Shown here: positions 43,454-52,549 of the stretch, piece after piece
Layout: every line of letters starts with the position of its first letter
Position numbering within the stretch: the first letter of the stretch is position 1
NCBI GenBank assembly: GCA_011087645.1
Contig: JAALLF010000012.1
Coordinates: 1-64,000, forward strand
Source: Alphaproteobacteria bacterium
GTDB lineage: Bacteria; Pseudomonadota; Alphaproteobacteria; UBA6615
DNA length: 64,000 nucleotides
Reading direction: 5' to 3'
Program-made: the position numbers and the translations under genes
The notes under the pieces: generated by a model
What the model was told of the DNA's origin: nothing
The model's database searches: none
What the model saw: only the letters and a program-made list of their open reading frames with translations

Positions 43454-43879
43454 CTACCGCACCACCAGCACCGAGCCCTCAAAATGACGCACCACGCGGG
43501 CGGCGTTGGGGCCGAGCAGATAGTCCTTCAGCTCGGGCCGGTGGGCGGCGAGCAGGATGAGATCGGCCTTGATGTCGCGGGCGGTGCGCAGCACCTCTTC
43601 ATAGACCGAGCCGTGGCCGACGATGTGCTGCACGGTGACGCCGTCGGGCACATGGTCGCCGACGAAGGCGTGAAGCTGAACCCGCGCGCTTTCCAGGGCC
43701 TTTTCCTCGAAACCTTCGGGGAAGTAGGTGCCCACCATCGCCATGCCGAAATCAGGCACCACGTTCAGCACATGCAGGGTGCTGCCGAAAGCCTTGCAGT
43801 ATTCGACCGCGGTGGGCAGCGCCTTTTCCCACGAACTCGCCTGGTTGAGATCGACGGGGAATAGAATGTTCTTATACAT
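43454..43879 (-). CDS. Universal stress protein (UspA family)
   Basis: A 141-residue single-Usp-domain protein (YKNILFPVDLNQASSWEKAL, DLILLAAHRPELKDYLLGPN, ARVVRHFEGSVLVVR), with the G-x2-G-x9-G(S) ATP-binding pattern recognisable as LLGPNAARVVRHFEGSV. It starts 11 bases after the stop of the TRAP permease. This arrangement matches TeaABC/TeaD of Halomonas, where TeaD, a UspA protein, controls a TRAP transporter. GGGAGAG precedes the ATG; an upstream open frame is ignored. Confidence 0.9.
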   Translation of the reverse strand: MYKNILFPVDLNQASSWEKALPTAVEYCKAFGSTLHVLNVVPDFGMAMVGTYFPEGFEEKALESARVQLHAFVGDHVPDGVTVQHIVGHGSVYEEVLRTARDIKADLILLAAHRPELKDYLLGPNAARVVRHFEGSVLVVR

Positions 43880-43889
43880 CGCACTCTCC

Positions 43890-46100
43890 CTATCCTGCCT
43901 GCGCGACCGGCGCACCCGGCCCGCGCTGTTTTCGTCGGCGCTTCTGGTAGAAATAGAGCGCGAGGTAGATCGCCAGCCCCACTGCTTGAACAAGCTGGCG
44001 TGGCACGTCGAGATCTTCGGAGATCAGCGTCGGGCGGAACATCACGATCGCGACCGCCAACAGCAATATTCGCTCCGGCCAGTTGCAGTCGTCGGCGAAG
44101 AAGCCTTGCATGAACGAGGCGAAAGCGAAGATGGCGATCAGCGAGATGAAGAACACCCAAATCAGCAGGAAGATATTGTTGAGCCAGATGATGTCGCCAT
44201 TTTCAGCCACGCCGGAAATCATCAGCAACTCGGTGTTGAAGATGAAGACGAAGGGCAGGATCGCGGTGCGCAGATCGTAGGTGAAGCCCTGCAGCCCGGT
44301 CTTGATGGGGTCCGACTTGGCGATCGCCGCGCCGGCATAGGCGGCCAAGCCCACCGGCGGGGTGTCGTCGGCCAGTATGCCGAAATAGAACACGAACAAA
44401 TGGGCCGCGACGAGGGGGAAGACCAGGCCGGCATCGCCACCCAGTTGCACGATCACCGGCGCCGTCAGGGTCGCCATCAAGATGTAGTTGGCCGTGGTCG
44501 GCAGACCCATGCCCAAAATCATGCTGGTAACAGCCGTCAGCACCAGCATGATCGAGATATTGCCCAGCGAAACCACGTCGATCAGCTGCACGAAGCGGCC
44601 GACCAGCCCGGTGCTGGTCACCACGCCGACGATGATGCCGGCCGCCGCTGTGGCCACACCCACACTCATCATCGAGCGGGCGCCGGCCACCAAGCCTTGC
44701 CAGATGTCCATGAGACCACTGAGAAAGGCATCGCCGAGGACGCGGCCAATTGGGGCATCGGGCTCAATGCTGCCGGCCTTCTTGTGGGCGCCGAGGGCAA
44801 GATAGGCGATGATCGGGCGCTGTACGATCATCAGCACAGCCAGCGCTTCGATGGCGAACAGCGCCGAGGTGATCGGCGAAAACCGCACAATCACCAGGAA
44901 GTAAATAAGGACGCCCAACGGCACCAGATAGTGCATGCCATTTAAGAAGGTCTTGAGCAGCGGCGGCAGTTCCGACTTCGATAGCGGGCGCAGGTTGAGC
45001 TTCAGCGCCTCCAGGTGGACCACATAGAACAACGCCATGTAGGAAATGATCGCCGGGAATAGCGCCGCGCGCACGACATCCAAATAGGGAATGCCAATGA
45101 TATCGGCCATGATGAAGGCAGCCGCCCCCATGATCGGCGGCATCAACTGGCCATTGGTCGACGCGGCCACTTCTACGGCGGCGGCCTTGTAGGCCGGCAG
45201 GCCGACCTTTTTCATCAAAGGAATTGTGAAGGTGCCGGTGGTCACCACGTTCGCAATCGACGAGCCCGAAACCAGACCTGACAGGCCCGACGCGACGACT
45301 GCGGCCTTGGCCGGGCCGCCGGTTTTGTGGCCGAGGCCGGCAAAGGCCACGTCGATGAAATATTTACCGGAGCCAGCCTTATCGAGCAGCGAGCCGAACA
45401 ACACGAACAAGAAGACGAAACTAGTCGATACGCCGAGCGGCACGCCGAAAATACCGGTCGTCGACATGTACATATCGTTGATGAAGAAATCGAGCGGGAT
45501 GCCCCGATGACGCAGAATTTCCGGCATCCACGGACCGACGAAAGCATAAGCGATAAAGATCAAGCAGATGATGCTGAGCGCCGGTCCCAGCGCGCGGCGC
45601 GCCGCCTCGAGCAGCAGCACCATGGTGATCACGCCCATAATCACGTCTAGCTGGCTGGGCAAACCCTGGCGGTTGATGATGCCGTCAAAATCCCACCAGA
45701 TGAACAGCGCGCCAGCGGTAGCCACGATCGCCAGGATGATGTCGATGATCGGGATATATTCGCGGTTGGACCGGGCGTTTTTGAGGAACGGCAGGACCGC
45801 GCGCAGGCCGCGCACCCAACGTGGCGGGTTATGATAATCGTAGGCGGGATAAGCCAGGAACACCAACGCCAGAGCGAATCCCAAATGCCACGAACGGGCG
45901 ATGAAGGAATTGATTGGGCTTTGGGCAATCCACAACTGATAGATCGACCAAGCAACCGAAATCGCTAAGATAACGCCGACAGCGATACGGCTGGTGGGGT
46001 TGCGGGGTCCGCTTTCGACCTGGGCGACGAGGTCTTCCGCGGTTTTATTAGCCGACGGCTCGCCCCCGTCACCCAATGTGCCGTCTTGATTTTCGCTCAT
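43890..46100 (-). CDS. TRAP transporter permease, fused DctQM, TAXI family
   Basis: A 736-residue protein. The N-terminal part (about 40-170) has four transmembrane helices corresponding to the DctQ subunit, and the rest is the multi-helix DctM channel, as found in TAXI-type TRAP systems. Typical DctM sections are visible: FVLFGSLLDKAGSGKYFIDV, AGLGHKTGGPAKAAVVASGL, and STNGQLMPPIMGAAAFIMAD. It takes up solute with sodium or proton symport, presented by the binding protein(s) upstream. A terminator separates it from SBP gene 1. Confidence 0.92.
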   Translation of the reverse strand: MSENQDGTLGDGGEPSANKTAEDLVAQVESGPRNPTSRIAVGVILAISVAWSIYQLWIAQSPINSFIARSWHLGFALALVFLAYPAYDYHNPPRWVRGLRAVLPFLKNARSNREYIPIIDIILAIVATAGALFIWWDFDGIINRQGLPSQLDVIMGVITMVLLLEAARRALGPALSIICLIFIAYAFVGPWMPEILRHRGIPLDFFINDMYMSTTGIFGVPLGVSTSFVFLFVLFGSLLDKAGSGKYFIDVAFAGLGHKTGGPAKAAVVASGLSGLVSGSSIANVVTTGTFTIPLMKKVGLPAYKAAAVEVAASTNGQLMPPIMGAAAFIMADIIGIPYLDVVRAALFPAIISYMALFYVVHLEALKLNLRPLSKSELPPLLKTFLNGMHYLVPLGVLIYFLVIVRFSPITSALFAIEALAVLMIVQRPIIAYLALGAHKKAGSIEPDAPIGRVLGDAFLSGLMDIWQGLVAGARSMMSVGVATAAAGIIVGVVTSTGLVGRFVQLIDVVSLGNISIMLVLTAVTSMILGMGLPTTANYILMATLTAPVIVQLGGDAGLVFPLVAAHLFVFYFGILADDTPPVGLAAYAGAAIAKSDPIKTGLQGFTYDLRTAILPFVFIFNTELLMISGVAENGDIIWLNNIFLLIWVFFISLIAIFAFASFMQGFFADDCNWPERILLLAVAIVMFRPTLISEDLDVPRQLVQAVGLAIYLALYFYQKRRRKQRGPGAPVAQAG

Positions 46101-46130
46101 CCCGCCCCCCGAAAATACGATGCAGCTTAT

Positions 46131-46165
46131 AAAAAATCCGGGCGGTGCGCTGCAGCACCGCCCGG
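46131..46165 (-). terminator. Intrinsic terminator between TRAP binding protein and permease
   Basis: On the minus strand, CCGGGCGGTGCtgcagcGCACCGCCCGG forms a GC-rich stem of at least 11 bp (46138-46165) followed by ATTTTTT (46131-46137). It sits just after the stop of the TAXI binding-protein gene and before the permease start at 46100. Partial readthrough would make the binding protein in excess, a common pattern for uptake operons. Confidence 0.85.
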
Positions 46166-46178
46166 CTTTAACGCTGGA

Positions 46179-47156
46179 TTACATCCAGCCGCGTTCTTTG
46201 TAGTACTTGATCGCGCCCGGATGCAGAGGTGCGGAAAGCCCCTTCAGCATGTCGGCGGGGTCAAGAATACGGAATGCCGCATGAGTTCCCTTCAACTCGT
46301 CAAGATTTTCAAACACGGTCTTGGTGTAGTCGTAGACCGTCTGATCGTCGACATCGGCGCTCGTCACCACCGTGGCTTTCACCGCATAGGTCTCGAACTC
46401 GTCGACGCCCTTGATGATGCCGGCCGGATACTTAGCCAGCACATAGTAGGGCTTATCGGAAATGAACTTCTTGATGGCGTCGGAATTGATATCGAGGATA
46501 TCGATATCGGTCGAATTTGCTGGCTCCTCGATCGCCGCGCTCGGCATGCCGACGGTGTAGATGAAGGCGTCAACTTTCTTGTCGACCAGCGCCGGTGAGG
46601 CTTCGCCCTGCTGCAGGCCCTCTGCCTTGATGTCCTTATCGGGATCGATGCCATAGAGCGGCAACAGATCCATCGAATTACCGCGCTGACCGGAACCCGG
46701 GTTACCGATATTGACGGTCTTGCCTTTCAGATCGCCGACGCTCTTGATGCCGGTATCCGTACGCGTCACCAACAGCACCGCCTCGGGATGGGCGGAAAAC
46801 ACGCTGCGTAGCTTGCCGACAGGCTTACCGTCCCAGTCGGCCTTGCCGTTGGCGGCCTGCCAGTTACGATCGGACTGAGCGACACCAAAGTCGAGCAGGC
46901 CGCGATTGACAGCGTTGACATTGAACACCGAACCCAAGGCCGGACGGCCAACGCAGTTATATTTGTCGCCGGCATGCTTGTTGATGATCTGACAGGTCTG
47001 CAAAGCAACCTGATAGTAGACACCGGTCACCGAACCGCCGCCGATCAGAATGTCGCGCGATTGCGCCTGGGCCTCTGGGCTACCAACCGTCGACGCGCCA
47101 AACGCCATCGCTGCCACCGCGGCAGCCGTTAATAGACTTTTACGATAGTGGGACAC
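46179..47156 (-). CDS. TAXI family TRAP transporter solute-binding protein 1
   Basis: A 325-residue protein with a signal peptide and TAXI domain: DILIGGGSVTGVYYQVALQT at the N-terminus of the mature protein, VNAVNRGLLDFGVAQSDRNW, GNPGSGQRGNSMDLL, and the typical C-terminal LKGLSAPLHPGAIKYYKERG. It binds the solute and feeds the fused permease. Start is GTG at 47156, selected because AAGGAGAGA stands 4-13 bases before it; the longer frame to 47201 lacks such a site. Ligand unknown; TAXI proteins bind acidic amino acids in some known cases. Confidence 0.92.
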   Translation of the reverse strand: MSHYRKSLLTAAAVAAMAFGASTVGSPEAQAQSRDILIGGGSVTGVYYQVALQTCQIINKHAGDKYNCVGRPALGSVFNVNAVNRGLLDFGVAQSDRNWQAANGKADWDGKPVGKLRSVFSAHPEAVLLVTRTDTGIKSVGDLKGKTVNIGNPGSGQRGNSMDLLPLYGIDPDKDIKAEGLQQGEASPALVDKKVDAFIYTVGMPSAAIEEPANSTDIDILDINSDAIKKFISDKPYYVLAKYPAGIIKGVDEFETYAVKATVVTSADVDDQTVYDYTKTVFENLDELKGTHAAFRILDPADMLKGLSAPLHPGAIKYYKERGWM

Positions 47157-47310
47157 TAGCTCTCTCCTTGTTACCCTGATTTCGTTTTTATTTGCCGGCA
47201 TCCTGTCAATAGTGCCGGATACCCGTTTTTCGGGCTATTAGCTTACACATAATTCTATTCCGGAGTCACACTGGCCGGCTCCCCCCTTAGTAGGATGGCT
47301 CGCCGCCGGC

Positions 47311-48309
47311 CTAAGACCCTTCGCGATCCGCAAAATAGCGCGCCGCCGCGCGATGCAGTGGCGCCGATAGGCCCTCGCGCGTCATTTGATCTGCGTCCAG
47401 CCATGCCAGGGCCGGGTGTAGCGCGCGGAACGCCTCGAAATTATCGAATATCGCAGATACAATCGCGGTGACGGCGGTGTCGGTGACATCCGCGCGGGTC
47501 ACCAGCGTTGCGCCCACCCCGAAGGTCGGTACGGCGGCATCGATACCGCTATAAATCCCCGCCGGGATCGCCGCCTTTCGATAAAAGCTGTTATCTGCCA
47601 ACAGCTTATCGACCTCTGGCCCCTCCAATTTCAGAAACGACACACCGCATTGGGCCGTCAGCGCCGCAAGGGTCGCCGACGGGCTACCAACTGCATAAAC
47701 CGCTGAATCAATACTGCCGTTACACAATGCCGCAGCCTGTTGTGGCGCCGCCAGTTCCTGGACCTCACTGAAGTCCGACATCGACCAGCCAAGCGCGCCA
47801 ATCAAGGCTTCCATCATGCCACGCCCGGCGGTCGCCGGAGCGCCGACGCTGATCCGCTTGCCTTTCAAATCAGCCAGGTCATCGATGCCCGCGTCACGCC
47901 GCACGGCAATCACCAGGGGTTCCGCATGGAGCGCCAGAACCGCGGCGAGCGAGGCAAAAGGCGTCGGGTCGGCAAAAAATTCGGCGCCGTTATGGGCCCA
48001 AAACCCCCAGTCGGATTGCACGATCGCGAAGTCGGTGCGCTTCGCCCGCAGCGCTTCGAGGCTTGCCTTCGAACTTTCGCCCGGCACAACAGCACAGGTC
48101 GCGTTACCGCCCTCATCGACCATATTCACCACCTGGCAGATAGCGCCGGCGGCGGGATAATAGACCCCGGCGACCTTTCCCGTGCCGATAATTACCGTAT
48201 CGCCGTCGGCTGCGTGGGCGTCCCCAGGGACACCCGCCGCCAACACTGCCAGCAACAACGCAAACAAACCGCAAGCGGTGGGGAAACCTAACCGGGACTG
48301 GAATTTCAT
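47311..48309 (-). CDS. TAXI family TRAP transporter solute-binding protein 2
   Basis: A 332-residue protein with a signal peptide and the same TAXI organisation as SBP 1 (VIIGTGKVAGVYYPAAGAIC, KRTDFAIVQSDWGFWAH, VGAPATAGRGMMEALIG, LSAPLHRAAARYFADREG) but with modest identity. Two SBPs serve one permease in this operon, suggesting two ligands or affinities. The start ATG at 48309 follows an AAAGG site. It lies between the class III aminotransferase gene and SBP 1, all transcribed leftward. Confidence 0.88.
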   Translation of the reverse strand: MKFQSRLGFPTACGLFALLLAVLAAGVPGDAHAADGDTVIIGTGKVAGVYYPAAGAICQVVNMVDEGGNATCAVVPGESSKASLEALRAKRTDFAIVQSDWGFWAHNGAEFFADPTPFASLAAVLALHAEPLVIAVRRDAGIDDLADLKGKRISVGAPATAGRGMMEALIGALGWSMSDFSEVQELAAPQQAAALCNGSIDSAVYAVGSPSATLAALTAQCGVSFLKLEGPEVDKLLADNSFYRKAAIPAGIYSGIDAAVPTFGVGATLVTRADVTDTAVTAIVSAIFDNFEAFRALHPALAWLDADQMTREGLSAPLHRAAARYFADREGS

Positions 48310-48331
48310 AAGCGGAACGGCCTTTATTGAG

Positions 48332-49717
48332 TTAGCTCTTCGCGCCCGCAACAGCAACATCGATAGCAATGCCCAAGCGGCCAACGATTTCGTCGATCTG
48401 GCTTTCCGAGACTATATAGGGCGGCGCCAGCAGAATGTGATCACCCAAATTACCGTCGATGGTGCCGCCGGCGGGATAACACATCAAGCCGTTTTCCATT
48501 CCTGCGGCCTTAACGCGCGCATGCAGACGACGGTCCGGCGCGAAAGGTGCACGGGTCGCCCGATCGGCGACCAGCTCGACGCCGCGAAACATACCGCGGC
48601 CCCTAATATCGCCCACATGGGTATGATCGTTAAATGCGTTCCGCAAGGCGCCGGCAAAGTAGTCCCCAAGACGGCGCACATTCGCCATCATCTCGGGCGC
48701 TTGCAATTTTTGCTGCACGACGACAGCAGCAGCGCAAGCCGTGGCGTGCCCCATAAACGTATGGCCGTGCTGAAAAAACCCCGACCCATCATAGAATGCC
48801 CAGAATATCTCTTCGCTTAATAGCACTGCCCCCATCGGCTGATAGCCGGCCGCCAAGCCTTTGGCCACGGCTACCAGGTCGGGCACGATGCCGTCCTGCT
48901 CAAACGCGAATAGGGTGCCGGTCCGCCCAGTGCCGCACATCACCTCGTCGAGCACCAGCAATATGCCGTACTTGTCACATATCTCGCGCACCCGTTTGAA
49001 ATAACCGGCGACCGGCGGTACCGCCCCGCTGGTCGCGCCGACGACAGTTTCCGCGACAAACGCGACAACGGTCTCCGGCCCGAGCTCGAGAATCTTGGCC
49101 TCGAGCTCACCAGCCAATCGCGCGACATATTGCCCATCATTTTCGCCGTCGCGGCGATCACGATAAGCAAAACAAGGGCTCACATGGTGGCTCGGGGCCA
49201 TGACCGGTTGAAACGCCGCCCGGCGCGGCTCGTTACCGCCCACGGCCAGCGCACCCAGCGTATTGCCATGATAGCTCTGTCGGCGGGCAATGAAGTGACG
49301 CCGGTCAAGTTGGCCGATTTCGACAAAATATTGCCGCGCCATTTTAAGTGCTGACTCGACGGCCTCAGACCCGCCCGAGACAAGATAGACCCGATCGAGA
49401 CCCGCCGGCGCACCGGCGACCATCAGGTCACCCAACTGCTCCATCGCCTCATTGGTAAAGAACGACGAGTGAGCGTAAGCCAGGCCGGCAGCCTGATGCT
49501 GAATCGCTGCGATTATTTCGGGGTCGCTATAGCCTAGACACGAAACCGCGGCGCCCCCCGACGCATCGAGATAGCGATTGCCGCGATTGTCGATAACATA
49601 AGGACCCTCACCACTCACCGCGACTGGCAGATCGGCGTGGGCGTGACGATGCAGGATACGCGTATGCGCCGCCGGTATATTAGCGGGGCGGCGTTGGTCC
49701 CTAGGACCGAAGGTCAT
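48332..49717 (-). CDS. Class III pyridoxal-phosphate aminotransferase
   Basis: A 461-residue PLP enzyme of the (omega-)aminotransferase fold: SYHGNTLGALAVGG, LVLDEVMCGTGRTG, and the PLP-Lys in AVAKGLAAGYQPMGAVLLS. The upstream regulator and downstream TRAP binding protein suggest a pathway converting an imported amine or amino acid to its keto compound. Start at 49717 leaves 14 bases after the regulator stop; an upstream open frame extends to 49849 inside that gene. Substrate not assigned. Confidence 0.9.
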   Translation of the reverse strand: MTFGPRDQRRPANIPAAHTRILHRHAHADLPVAVSGEGPYVIDNRGNRYLDASGGAAVSCLGYSDPEIIAAIQHQAAGLAYAHSSFFTNEAMEQLGDLMVAGAPAGLDRVYLVSGGSEAVESALKMARQYFVEIGQLDRRHFIARRQSYHGNTLGALAVGGNEPRRAAFQPVMAPSHHVSPCFAYRDRRDGENDGQYVARLAGELEAKILELGPETVVAFVAETVVGATSGAVPPVAGYFKRVREICDKYGILLVLDEVMCGTGRTGTLFAFEQDGIVPDLVAVAKGLAAGYQPMGAVLLSEEIFWAFYDGSGFFQHGHTFMGHATACAAAVVVQQKLQAPEMMANVRRLGDYFAGALRNAFNDHTHVGDIRGRGMFRGVELVADRATRAPFAPDRRLHARVKAAGMENGLMCYPAGGTIDGNLGDHILLAPPYIVSESQIDEIVGRLGIAIDVAVAGAKS

Positions 49718-49731
49718 CGCCCAAAACCGCG

Positions 49732-50754
49732 CTATTTGCGCGGCAGCCCGAACTTCCCTACTTGGGGGTATTCCACTTCGGGAGACTGCACCGGCGCCTC
49801 TGATGGTACCTCGGCTGACTTCGGCTCCGGCGATACGCCGGCTGGCCAATAGGTTTCAAAACGTCCGAGCTGCCGTTCGCTCTCTGCGACGGCGTCGAGG
49901 GCACTCTGCCCACCCTGCGCCAGCATTTGCGCGACCAGCGCTTGGGCGACAGCCATCGCCGGGACGACTGTTTTGAATAGGGCCGGTCCGTCAGTGCCGA
50001 CCAACAACAGGTGTGGTGTTAGCGCCGCCAAGGGTGACACCAAGCTGTCGGTGACAGCCACTACGTCGGCGCCAGTCTCGACCGCATAAGTCGCCGCTTC
50101 AACCACATCGCTGGTATACGGCTCAAGCGAGAATATCAGTACCGCATCATCGTCGCTAATCCCGCGCAAACCGTCGGAGAAGGTACCGCCGGGCCCATCG
50201 AGCAACACGACGTGGTCACGGAACAAGGAGCAGGCATAATGCGTGTAATACGCTGCCGGATAGAGGCTGCGCATGCCCAATATATAGAGCCGGCGCGACT
50301 TAGCGAGTACCGTCGAGGTTGCTGCCAGACCATCACCGCCGATCGCCTGGAGCGTCAGCGACAGGTTTTCACGGTCGGCAGACATCATTTCGCCGGCCAG
50401 ATGGTTCAGTGCGCGCCCGCCGCTGCGCCGTCCGGTACGTTCCTGCAACTGCCGCGCCCGACGGCCATAACCGCTCGGCTGCTTGCGCAATTCGTCACGG
50501 AACGGCTCGCGTAACGATTCATATCCATCGAGGCCCAATTTCTGCGCCAGCCGGACCATCGTCGCAGGCTGAACGCCGGCGCGTTCGGCTAATTGGCGCA
50601 TCGATGTGAAGGCGACCTCGTCGGGACGCTCCAGGATATACCTGGCGCCGTCCTGCAGCTGTGGGCTCAAGAAGTCATAAACTTCACGCAAATGGGTCAA
50701 AAACGAGGCTGCTGTACGCCTCTGCTCAACGCTCAATTTAAATTCCACTGACAT
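49732..50754 (-). CDS. MurR/RpiR-family transcriptional regulator
   Basis: A 340-residue protein with an N-terminal HTH_6 domain (about 1-80, MRQLAERAGVQPATMVRLAQ, KLGLDGYESLREPFRDEL) and a C-terminal SIS sugar-phosphate-binding domain (about 120-255, SRRLYILGMRSLYPAAYYTH, FSLEPYTSDVVEAATYAVET). RpiR family regulators sense phosphosugars or other metabolites, so it probably controls the aminotransferase/TRAP operon. The ATG at 50754 is chosen over a TTG at 50772 because GAGAG precedes it. Confidence 0.9.
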   Translation of the reverse strand: MSVEFKLSVEQRRTAASFLTHLREVYDFLSPQLQDGARYILERPDEVAFTSMRQLAERAGVQPATMVRLAQKLGLDGYESLREPFRDELRKQPSGYGRRARQLQERTGRRSGGRALNHLAGEMMSADRENLSLTLQAIGGDGLAATSTVLAKSRRLYILGMRSLYPAAYYTHYACSLFRDHVVLLDGPGGTFSDGLRGISDDDAVLIFSLEPYTSDVVEAATYAVETGADVVAVTDSLVSPLAALTPHLLLVGTDGPALFKTVVPAMAVAQALVAQMLAQGGQSALDAVAESERQLGRFETYWPAGVSPEPKSAEVPSEAPVQSPEVEYPQVGKFGLPRK

Positions 50755-51006
50755 CAGATGTCTCTCACTCAAGGGTGCGATGATTTCCGCCTATATGAAG
50801 GCGCTTGTCTTTAATTTGCAACAACTGTTTCATTAACTATACCTGAGAATGTGAAGCATCACGTTCATACTTTAGTCAAAGTAGTGGTATTATTTGATGT
50901 TTTTTCGGCCATATAAACACTTATAGGTATTCTTGCTTACGTTGAGTTGCGGCTCCGCGTTACTGCCTATAGCATCGCCACGGCACTTGAGAGGCGGTAT
51001 CAAGGT

Positions 51007-51522
51007 ATGGAAATTCGCGACCACATTCGCACCATCGAAGATTTTCCCAAGCCGGGAATTCTATTTTACGACATCTCCACGTTGCTCGCGCACCCGCAAG
51101 CTTGGCGACACACCGTCGATTTACTCGCCGTCGCAATCCGTCAGCACCAGCCCGATCTGCTGGTTGGCATCGAGAGCCGGGGATTTCTCGTCGCCGCGCC
51201 GCTGGCATTGCAACTTGGCTGCGGATTCATCATGGCGCGCAAACAAGGCAAGCTACCAGGGCCCACCCTCTCGCATACATACGATCTGGAATACGGGACC
51301 GACACCATCGAAATTCAATCTGACGCCGTGGCATCCGGCACCCGCGTCGTCATCATCGACGATTTACTGGCGACCGGCGGCACCACGGCGGCAACTATCG
51401 CCCTGCTGCGCAGTGTCGGCGCCGACGTACGCGCCGCTGCCTTTATAATCGAACTCAACGGCCTGGGCGGCCGCGATAAGCTCGACGTGCCGTTGACCGT
51501 ACTCGTCGACTTCGACGCTTAA
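51007..51522 (+). CDS. apt: Adenine phosphoribosyltransferase
   Basis: A 171-residue enzyme converting adenine and PRPP to AMP. The PRPP-binding motif is [14 protein letters not shown], with [14 protein letters not shown] near the N-terminal flap. Length is typical. The ATG at 51007 gives standard apt length and starts right before [20 protein letters not shown]. Divergent from the RpiR gene and convergent with the DenD-like gene (7-base gap). Role: purine salvage, probably housekeeping and unrelated to the adjacent catabolic genes. Confidence 0.93.
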   Translation: MEIRDHIRTIEDFPKPGILFYDISTLLAHPQAWRHTVDLLAVAIRQHQPDLLVGIESRGFLVAAPLALQLGCGFIMARKQGKLPGPTLSHTYDLEYGTDTIEIQSDAVASGTRVVIIDDLLATGGTTAATIALLRSVGADVRAAAFIIELNGLGGRDKLDVPLTVLVDFDA

Positions 51523-51528
51523 CCTACC

Positions 51529-52527
51529 TTAATTTGCGATCTGCCCATCTAGTTCGTCGTCGATGAAGTTTTGGATAACTTCTTCGATCGAGCCATCGGG
51601 CTGAAAACCCAACTCTCGCCCGCGCACCCCGTCGGCGAACCAGGGCCAGCTATCGACCATCCACTGAATTTGCGCGTCGGGCTCCCAGGAAATTCTATCC
51701 GCGACCTTGTCTCCGGCGATCTCGCGCAACGCCGACGCCATCTCGCCGATCGACGGGGAGATACCGTTCATCATCACGCCACGGCGGAATCCCAGCTGCT
51801 CGGCATCGGAGTTGTGGACATCGATAAACGCTTGCACAGCGCGCCGCGGCGATAATATCAGCATGCGAGTTTCCGCCGACACAGGACAACTCACTCCTTC
51901 GCCCTGCAATGGTTCCCGCAGGATCGAGCTAGCGAACCCGGACGCCGCCTTGTTGGGTTTGCCGGGGCGCACCACGATGGTCGGCAGACGCAAGCTACGC
52001 CCGTCGAAGAAACCCTTGCGGCTGTAATCATTGACCATTAGCTCGCCGATGGCCTTCTGGGCGCCATAAGACGTCTGCGGCGTTAGCGGCGTATCGTCGA
52101 CGATATCGCGAAAGCCGCCATAGACCGCCAGCGAGCTGGTGAACACCACTCGAGGGATACCAGTGCTCGCCCGGCACGCCTCGAACACGTTGCGCGCGCC
52201 GTCCAGATTAACCTGATAGCCCAAATCGAAATCGGCCTCCGCGCCGCCACTGACTACCGCGGCAAAGTGGAACACCGAGTCCACGCTATCGTCGATCACC
52301 TGGCGCGCTACGGCGGAATCGCAGATATTCGCGCTAACCACGGTGACACGGGGGTCTTCGGGCGGCGGCTCGGCCGGCTCGAAAGCATCGACCAGGATCA
52401 GATGGTCGAGCGCTTCGGTGCGACCCGATGGACCGACCAGCTCGCTCTGGTCGTCCGGGGCGGCCAGCAGGCGTAGGGCCAGGCGGCGGCCGAGCATGCC
52501 AGTCCCCCCAGTAATGACGACTTTCAT
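51529..52527 (-). CDS. denD: D-erythronate dehydrogenase-like NAD-dependent epimerase/dehydratase
   Basis: A 332-residue extended SDR with MKVVITGGTGMLGRRLALRL (NAD-binding GxxGxxG variant), the YxxxK catalytic pair in TSYGAQKAIGELM, and the family region SLRLPTIVVRPGKPNKAASG typical of DenD. DenD oxidises D-erythronate to 2-keto-D-erythronate in four-carbon acid sugar catabolism. Its partner genes otnK, otnC, otnI are not in the window. It is followed upstream (i.e. 22 bases away) by an aminotransferase gene on the same strand. The symbol follows family similarity. Confidence 0.8.
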   Translation of the reverse strand: MKVVITGGTGMLGRRLALRLLAAPDDQSELVGPSGRTEALDHLILVDAFEPAEPPPEDPRVTVVSANICDSAVARQVIDDSVDSVFHFAAVVSGGAEADFDLGYQVNLDGARNVFEACRASTGIPRVVFTSSLAVYGGFRDIVDDTPLTPQTSYGAQKAIGELMVNDYSRKGFFDGRSLRLPTIVVRPGKPNKAASGFASSILREPLQGEGVSCPVSAETRMLILSPRRAVQAFIDVHNSDAEQLGFRRGVMMNGISPSIGEMASALREIAGDKVADRISWEPDAQIQWMVDSWPWFADGVRGRELGFQPDGSIEEVIQNFIDDELDGQIAN

Positions 52528-52549
52528 GGCGTCTTATCCTTGGTCGAAT

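Noticed and set aside
43728..44945. 405-residue open frame antisense to the TRAP permease and UspA genes
   Set aside because: Composition is a mirror of the GC-rich, hydrophobic sense genes (many His, Gln, Asp) and no known family; a shadow.
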